From the NCBI GenBank assembly GCA_006384855.1, contig VCJN01003051.1:62001-126000 (forward strand): a stretch of DNA of 64,000 nt, given 5' to 3'. The position numbers and the translations under genes were made by a program. Numbering within the stretch: the stretch's first letter is position 1; each line of letters begins with the position of its first letter. The DNA is from Tetraselmis striata (Eukaryota > Chlorophyta > Chlorodendrophyceae > Chlorodendrales > Chlorodendraceae). This document shows, piece after piece, positions 57,733 through 64,000 of this stretch. The notes under the pieces were generated by a model. The model ran no database searches. It saw nothing but the letters and a program-made list of their open reading frames with translations, and was not told where the DNA came from.

Positions 57733-59455
57733 CGTCACTGGGCGCCGGCTGCACTTGCAGCACGTGGGTTCGCTCTCGCTGATGATCTGACATTGTCACC
57801 CGTATCTGACGACACTGGCTGCGAGAACAACAGCGTTCCTGGGCTTATTAGCGACGACAGTATCAGTGACAATGACTTCTCCCAGCACGCAAGCCCAGCC
57901 TCGCTCTGTGGCATACCCACTACTCAGTCACACACGAATGACAGCGTCTTCCCCGACTCTGACAACATGCCGCACCTGGCCCCCGACAACACTGATGATG
58001 ACAAGGCCGTCTCGATCGGTCGCCGCCCCTCCTCGTTGGGCGCACGCAGCAATCCCAGCACCCGTGCATTAAAACTTCACCGCCGCGCCATTCATGCCGC
58101 TGCCCGCACCTTCACAGTGTGGCCCAATGCCAGCCTCCTTGGGACTTCCCCAACTGCGCCTGCTGTCATGCGCAACATATATCTGGACGATTCCGTGGAC
58201 TCCTTTCGCCTCGTGCCCCGCGATGCCGTGTCCATTCAAAATCCATCGACGCAGCATGTTGCTGCTCACGAGGGCGTCTCACCCAGCAACACCAGGCTCT
58301 CCATGACCAAGAGTGCACGTCGTCATCGCAATCGCCGCTCAGCTCGTCGCCTTCGGAAGCGCGGCCCCTTTGCCATCGGGGGCACCAGGCACCTTGCAGC
58401 CACCACCCCAGTTGTCATCCCCTCGTCCCCTCCCAACGCTATCGACCAACTGGAGACTGCTCTGGCGGCCGCTGAACAGCGTTGTTTCCTGGGAGAGGCA
58501 GCGCCACTGCCGTCCATCCGCCACGTTCGTGCCGACCATGCAGCACTGGTGCCCCACCATCCACTCCATGTTGTCATCCTCTGCGCAGGAGCCACATTTG
58601 GCGTCATTGACGGACTCTGTGCAGCCGGACACTGCATTGCTACCATCACACTCGTGGAGAATGACGCCGCAATGCGTGCTGCCGGGATCCTGCAGCTCAA
58701 CAGAGTCCGTTCAAAATGGACTGCGCTCATCTCATCTGTTGCGATCGCCAATGCCTACGATCGCCTCCCCACTCATGACGTCCAACTCCTCACCACAGAC
58801 ATGTTTGCCGCACTTCCGCGTGTGGACCTTCTCGTGGCGACACCTCCGTGTCAGCCGTTCTCATCAGCTGGGAGGAATCAAGGCATGCATGACCAGCGAG
58901 CCAAGCCCTTCTATATATGCAGTCTGCCGTCTCGTCAAACAGCTCAACCGCGCACAGAGCGGTATTACCTACGCCATCGAGAATGCCGCTGGAGCCGGGC
59001 GTTTCCCCGCCATTCGCGCGGCCCTAGGGGACCCTGTCCTGGCCCGAGCACACGAGCTCGGATCATCATCCCGCCGCGACACTTTACTCTGGACCGACGC
59101 GCGCGACCCGGACGACCTGCAGGCCCACTACCATCGTTCGCTCTGTCGCCCGACCAGCGTGGGCGATTTGATTGCCAAGGGTGGCTTCGCACCGGAGTGG
59201 CAGGCTCCCGCCCACCTTCGTCACAGCAAGTTTGGCAAGTTTGTGTCCCGCAAAGGCAGTTTCGCGCACCGGCTGCATGGGTCCACCCCGGGCAGCAGTA
59301 TGCTGCTACACAATGGCGTGTATGAGGAGGCACCCACCGACATCAAATGCATTTCTATGGGCATCGATGCCAACGCCGTCGACTTCCCCGAGGTGTCCGC
59401 CGATCTGCGTCGACGTATCATTGGAGCGTGTGTGGACTCAAACGTGGCGCGCTGA
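57733..59455 (+). pseudogene. Retrotransposon-borne cytosine-5 DNA methyltransferase (one frameshift)
   Basis: Enzyme that would methylate cytosine C5 in DNA with SAM. Frame 1, open from 57733 (first ATG 57793), holds a ~260-residue basic/disordered leader. Then come motif I VVILCAGATFGVIDGL (about 58570-58612), the acidic LVENDAAMRAAG, and motif IV with the catalytic Cys in PPCQPFSSAGRNQG (about 58841-58880). At TTCTATATATGCAG (about 58908-58921) the frame moves to frame 2: motif VI AIENAAGAG, motif VIII SSSRRDTLLW, a short target-recognition region, and motifs IX/X ISMGIDANAVDFPEVSADLRRRIIG. It stops at TGA 59453-59455. All main motifs are present in order, so apart from a likely 2-nt slip in the TA repeat it is complete. 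The same element's gag lies before it and its protease after it. The motif VI-VIII spacing recalls DNMT3/DRM-like enzymes, while motif IV is of the general PCQPFS type. Confidence 0.85.
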
Positions 59456-59458
59456 CTG

Positions 59459-60343
59459 ATGGCGGCCATCTCCTCCGCGTCCAAGAACGAGAGCGCTCTT
59501 CCTAGCATTCACACCTTCCCCCACAAATGGATCTTCGACTCTGGCGCTACCTCACACATGGTGGCGCAGTACGAGGACTACTCCGACTATCAGACCATAC
59601 CGCGCCGATGGATCAGCGGCTTGGGCGCCTACGCTGTGGGTACCGGTACAGTCCATATCAGCATGCGAGCCGTCAACGGCGATACATCCTGCAGCACCCT
59701 TCACAACGTTCTTCATGTGCATGATCTCGCTTCCCGCACCAATAACGAGGTGCTCCGTCTCTTCAGTGCGCGGCAGGCTCATGATGCCAATGCAGCTCTA
59801 CAGATAGTCATGACAGCGCGCAGCAGCGCCATGCAGATCTCCGATGCCGTGACCATTCCCATCGAGAATGACGGGCGATTATTTGTCCTACACAACCACG
59901 TGCTCCGTCAGGGACGGCGTCAACGTCATGGTAGTCCGGTGGAAGCTACCACAGCCCTCTCTGCAACACCCTCCGGCGCGTTACCATCTGACAAAATGTT
60001 GTGGCATGCGCGCCTCGGTCACATCCACGAGCGCGCCATGCACCGAGTTACCAATGGGGGACCCAATGCCGACCTGCGTCATACCAGCCTTCCGTTCTGC
60101 AAGTCATGCGCAATCGTCAAATCCACTGTGGCCCCGATGCCGCGCATCTGTCATGAGAAACCAACTGTGCCATTCTCTCTCGTTGGGAGCGACTTTTGGG
60201 AGTTGCGCACTCCTTCGCTGCAAGGCCACACGTACTGCTGTGGGTACGTCGACTACGCGACATCCCTGGTGTGCTTGTTCTTCTGCAATTCCCGAAAATG
60301 TGCTACCGCTACTGCAAGGAAGACACCTTTCCTCCATGTGTAG
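59459..60343 (+). CDS. Copia protease and integrase N-terminus (truncated pol)
   Basis: Continues frame 2 after a TGA (59453-59455). WIFDSGATSHM (about 59527-59560) is the aspartic protease active site (D-S-G-A-T-S-H). KMLWHARLGHIHERAM (near 60000) starts the GAG-pre-integrase domain, and its HHCC zinc site follows (FCKSCAIV). LVGSDFWELRTPSLQGHTYCCGYVDYAT is the beginning of the integrase core with its first catalytic Asp. The frame ends at 60343, with no integrase remainder, reverse transcriptase or RNase H, so this copy is 3'-truncated where the antisense gypsy fragment begins. Confidence 0.85.
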   Translation: MAAISSASKNESALPSIHTFPHKWIFDSGATSHMVAQYEDYSDYQTIPRRWISGLGAYAVGTGTVHISMRAVNGDTSCSTLHNVLHVHDLASRTNNEVLRLFSARQAHDANAALQIVMTARSSAMQISDAVTIPIENDGRLFVLHNHVLRQGRRQRHGSPVEATTALSATPSGALPSDKMLWHARLGHIHERAMHRVTNGGPNADLRHTSLPFCKSCAIVKSTVAPMPRICHEKPTVPFSLVGSDFWELRTPSLQGHTYCCGYVDYATSLVCLFFCNSRKCATATARKTPFLHV

Positions 60344-61950
60344 CGAGCGTACGGCTGAGGGCTATTGATGCTGTCCGCAGGCAGCTCCGCCATTGCCTCC
60401 GCGTCCACCCACGGGTCACCTCTTCGCGGTCCCGCCGACAGCTCGCGGGTAATCGCCACCATGTCGCCGTCAGCCGCGCCCTCTTGGGCAGCGCCCAACA
60501 CGCCCTGTCGCGCCCATGCCGACAGCATGCGTCGGCTGCTCTCAGCCGCCGCACAGCAATAGGCTGCCGCATGTCGCACGGTGACCTCCGGTGAAAGCTC
60601 ACCCCGCCCATCCGGCTCCGACCGCTGCTCCGTTGGGTCGCCCTCCACGAACTCGATGCTCAAACAGTCGGCGTTGACATGGGTGGCGCCCGTGCGGTAG
60701 CGCACCGCGAAGTCGTACTCGCTGAGCCGCATAGCCCATCTCGCCAACTATCCGCGAAGCTGAGCGGTTATCAGGCCCTACAGTACCCCATCCAGTGGTC
60801 AGTGATCTATCATCACAACAAACTACTTGCCAAACATGTTGTACCTGAGTTTGTCAATACCATTTAACTTGGCAAGGCGCTCATCCTCGTAGGTGGAAGG
60901 CTCCGTGCCTTGGCACGTGCGGCTCGCAAACTCGAGCACATGCTCTCGCCAGTCGTCGTCCTCCTGCGCCAGCACCGCGACCAAGCCCACTCCAACACTG
61001 AAATACATGTCCGGGTTGAATAAGGGCCCGCTCCAATCCGGACTCGGGGGGCTGAAACCAAATCTGCCTTGAGCTGCTCGAAGGCATATGTAAGTTCTTG
61101 CTTCTTCGGTCCCCACTCCCACGCCATCTTGCCGGTCCGGTCAGTTTTGTCAGCGGATGGCGCTCCAAAACCACTTACCAAAAGAACTTATTCCCAAAGT
61201 AGCCCACCATGCCGAGGAAGCGCCAAATAAGCCCTATCACGACAGTCGGCGGCTGCATCTTCGTCACCATTGCCTCCACCTTGGAATGCTGTGAAAACAT
61301 TCCCTTTCCCCAAAAAGGCAATCTGCTTATTCATGGCATGCGCGCCTCCTTGGGCGCCAGCCGGATGCCCGCCTTCGCGAGCCTCTGAAACGCAGTCCCC
61401 ATATATTGCAGGTGCTGCTACAATACCTCAGCGTGGCTCCTCTCGTCTATGCCGGAAAATGCACAAATGCTATCGGCATAAACTGCCACAACGGCAGATT
61501 GCCGAATAAGGCTTCATCCGTCACACGCTGCTACGCTTAATTGGCGTTCTTGAAGCACATCGCCAACCGGCCCCAGCCACTGTCTCTAATTATTACGGCC
61601 GGTTGCTGCCACAAAACGTTCTGTTACGTCTCTCCTCCTCCGCGATAGGCAGCTGCTGGTGGAAGGCCGACTTGACGTCAAACCCCGATGTACATCCGGG
61701 CGCCTGCCACTTGCAAGGTAATTCGTCAGTCTTGCTTGGGCATACAGTACGCCCATGATTTACTGACATTGTTCAACGGGCGCGCATCCCAGTCACACCC
61801 AAAATTTGGCCCAATTGCCGTCCTCGTCGTCCGTTTTTGGTGGGCACACCGCCGGGATGTAGGGCCGCTAGCTCTCGTGATCGCTCCCGCCTCCAATAGC
61901 TCCTTGCACCTCTTGTCCACAACGACCCATGCACTCAGTCTTGCTCATTA
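60253..61950 (-). pseudogene. Ty3/gypsy pol fragment, antisense
   Basis: Minus-strand remnants in the order of a gypsy polymerase. The RT start is near 61920 (DKRCKELLEAGAITRASGP), then the RT palm near 61500-61320, where the YxDD box reads YADS (CVYADSICAFSG-like) and is followed by FQRLAKAGIRLAP. After that comes the connection/RNase H region near 61140-60850 (AFEQLKADLVSAPRV, VLEFASRTCQGTEPSTYEDERLA). The C-terminal RNase H is at 60747-60253 (RWAMRLSEYDFAVRYRTGATHVNADCL). Many frameshifts and stops. It overlaps the end of the copia integrase sequence at 60253-60343. No LTRs seen. Confidence 0.75.
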
Positions 61951-64000
61951 AGCCGTACTTGGAGCGCTTGCTGGGCTGCGCGTCGGCCATTGGTATTCGT
62001 ATTTCCCAGTACTTAAGGCCGGAAATTTGTAAACGGGCACCATCCATCCATCATCTGCCCAATAGCCGACCGTCGCATAGCTCCAGGCGCTCTCGCAATT
62101 GCGCATCGCTGCGCTCACGTCCGCACCGCCAAGGTGTGCTTGTCAAGTTCCCATACACTGGGTACGTCCTCCACATGGTCATTGATGTTTGCCGGCGTGC
62201 GTATTGCCGCGGTTGGCACAAATGATAACGCTACTTCGCTCCTCGGATCCGCATGCATATGATACGACGTTGGCGCCGAAACCTCGATCGTCGCCTCGCT
62301 TTGCTCATTGCCGTCACCTTGGTGCGGTAGCGGGTGCTCGCCCGCGGCACGTCTCACAGCCACACATATGGCTTAAAGTTTGTGTATTGCAATTGATTCA
62401 AGCTCTTTCTCGTGTCAAATGTCTTAATCTAGCATCAAGGAAGGTCCCGCAAACGCAGCTAACACAGTTGTGATGTCTAGCCGGATCGCTTCGCAAAAAT
62501 ACGTAGGAGACACACAAAGAAGTGGCAACCACCAGCCAATAACACAACGCATGCCGGCACATGTGCTGCCGCTCCCTCTCGCAGTATCTTTGCATATTGC
62601 GATGCTCTCTCCTTCTCTGCTCCGCTCTTTGACGACCGCCGCCAGACAATAACCCATCAAGAGCAGAGGGTTAACCGATGATCACGTTATGGAAGGAGGC
62701 GGGGTTTGGAAACGAAAGAGACATACCGGCGGAAACTAGAGATGTAATTAAACTACATGTTCCCTAATATGGTTAAAGATAGCATGCCCTAAAATCAACT
62801 CAGTTTGATGGGCGGTGGACAGCAACATGCTAGCACGCGTTGTAATCAATTTAAATTTCATGCAAGCATGCCACCCCCTCGCCGGATTAGGCATCTGAAT
62901 CGGCGGGGTCCTCGTTCAAGCCTTGAGCAACCAGTGATGTGGCAGACTGGCAATGGCTGACGAGCGTCAGTCAGCCAAAGCTGAACAATCTACGGGACTG
63001 CCACTCCATGGTGGTGCCCGCCATGCTGGTGGTTATGCCGTGATGGACGTTCTTAGCGATGGCGAACGCCAACATAACCCTAGCGAAAGGTCCGGTTAGT
63101 CACGGACGGTCCGGACACGTACCCCTACTAGGGTGTGTGCGCAGAGTAATCACCTAGAACTCCCCCCCCTTTACATGATCCGCTCTCTGATTTGCTGCAA
63201 GATCAAGATCACCCCCTCCCCAACCCCCCTCACCCACGGCGCACCCCGCTCGGTGTTTAAAATCGGCGATTGCAGCAGTGCTCGTATCGTGTGTCATGTA
63301 CCCGTACAAGGACCACCCCCATCCTACCCCCGAACAAGCAACTAGCAGTGCCCTCGACGCGAACCACCAACTACCGACCACCAGCCATGGCCCCTGAAAG
63401 GCCAGGCGTGGAATATGGGCCAAGTCGTTTGGAATTTGGTGAAGCACAGTGAAGAATATCTTTTAGTGCGATTCAGCCCGTATCTCACCTCCGCCCGATA
63501 ACCGTATTACCGCTATTTTTTTGAATCATCATAGCTACCCGTCGCTCCATTGGCTCCCGGTGCACCTACATGCAAATGAATCGACCCATATTGGACTCTA
63601 TCGCTAGCATGTGGGTATAGTGGCCTTCGGTAGGCGTAGGTATATGGGTGGCGCGTCGACCACTCATGTACGGGTGGTGGTTGGCGACCGGGCCCTCATT
63701 CAGCCCGTGTATCTAATCTCGGCTCAAAAATATGGGAGTACATGTAGCCCTGCGCAACGACAGCCTCATGGGCCACTCATGGGCTCTACCGCACCCAACA
63801 GTAATTTAATCTATTTTACACCACGGATGCACCCGGATTCCATTTTGCACCATAGGGTTTGATTATACCCTAGTTCCCCGGGCTACTATCAGTACTTAAG
63901 ACTCACGGGTAGTGTAGCTTGGGTTCGTAGAACTTGGCTACATGGCGGCGACATTCATAAGCGTGAACACTAGCCGCGGCGCATGTCCAATGTCGGTTTT
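61951..64000. other. Unassigned right end of the window
   Basis: A minus-strand frame at 62363-62115 may be the upstream part of the gypsy pol. From about 62400 onward no gene is recognised; short frames lack signatures. Confidence 0.35.

Overview
This window is nuclear DNA of a photosynthetic eukaryote, most likely a chlorophyte (prasinophyte-grade) green alga. Genes are interrupted by many short introns with AG|GTGCG-type donors. The cullin-3 is of plant type and there is a plant/green-algal GT77 arabinosyltransferase. Several products are plastid or thylakoid-lumen proteins: a D1-processing protease, a PsbP-domain protein, a DUF6816-like protein and a rhodanese. Four genes carry the green-algal poly(A) motif TGTAA within about 120 nt of the stop. 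Pyramimonadales such as Cymbomonas would fit, but the species is an inference.

Eleven host genes were modelled exon by exon: glucose-6-phosphate isomerase (2176-4259, +); RRA-like GT77 (5288-7440, -); CUL3 (11865-20200, +); MnmM/YtqB-family methyltransferase (25051-26281, +); a disordered unknown protein (27063-29835, -); ARGLU1-like SR protein (31627-32555, -); carboxyl-terminal processing protease (34440-38466, +); CxxC protein (42816-43575, -); PsbP-domain protein (45959-48254, +); rhodanese-domain protein (49006-50393, -); DUF6816-like protein (51456-54384, +). In nearly all models the exons join in frame and align with family members end to end.

The DNA between genes is mostly old and young mobile elements. 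There are two remnants of a tyrosine-recombinase retroelement that share a terminal repeat (1-1515 and 9767-10618). Two paralogous LINE fragments are present (about 21.5-24.0 kb and 44.1-45.5 kb). One is split by a 1,032-bp TIR element with a TTA duplication, the other by a ~75-bp short element. That short element occurs four times and, in two copies, has 13-14-bp target duplications. There are also a TIR element inside a CUL3 intron and a 0.65-kb tandem duplication. The most striking element is a Ty1/copia-type retrotransposon (56128-60343) with a complete-looking cytosine-5 DNA methyltransferase between gag and protease/integrase. It abuts an antisense Ty3/gypsy pol fragment (60253-61950).

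A second genome-scale signal is the long homopurine/homopyrimidine tracts: more than 20 runs of C or G, many over 20 nt. None lies in host coding sequence. Many sit just inside introns, a few nucleotides after the 5' splice site and usually as C on the coding strand. Three of the four non-canonical GC-AG introns have this arrangement.
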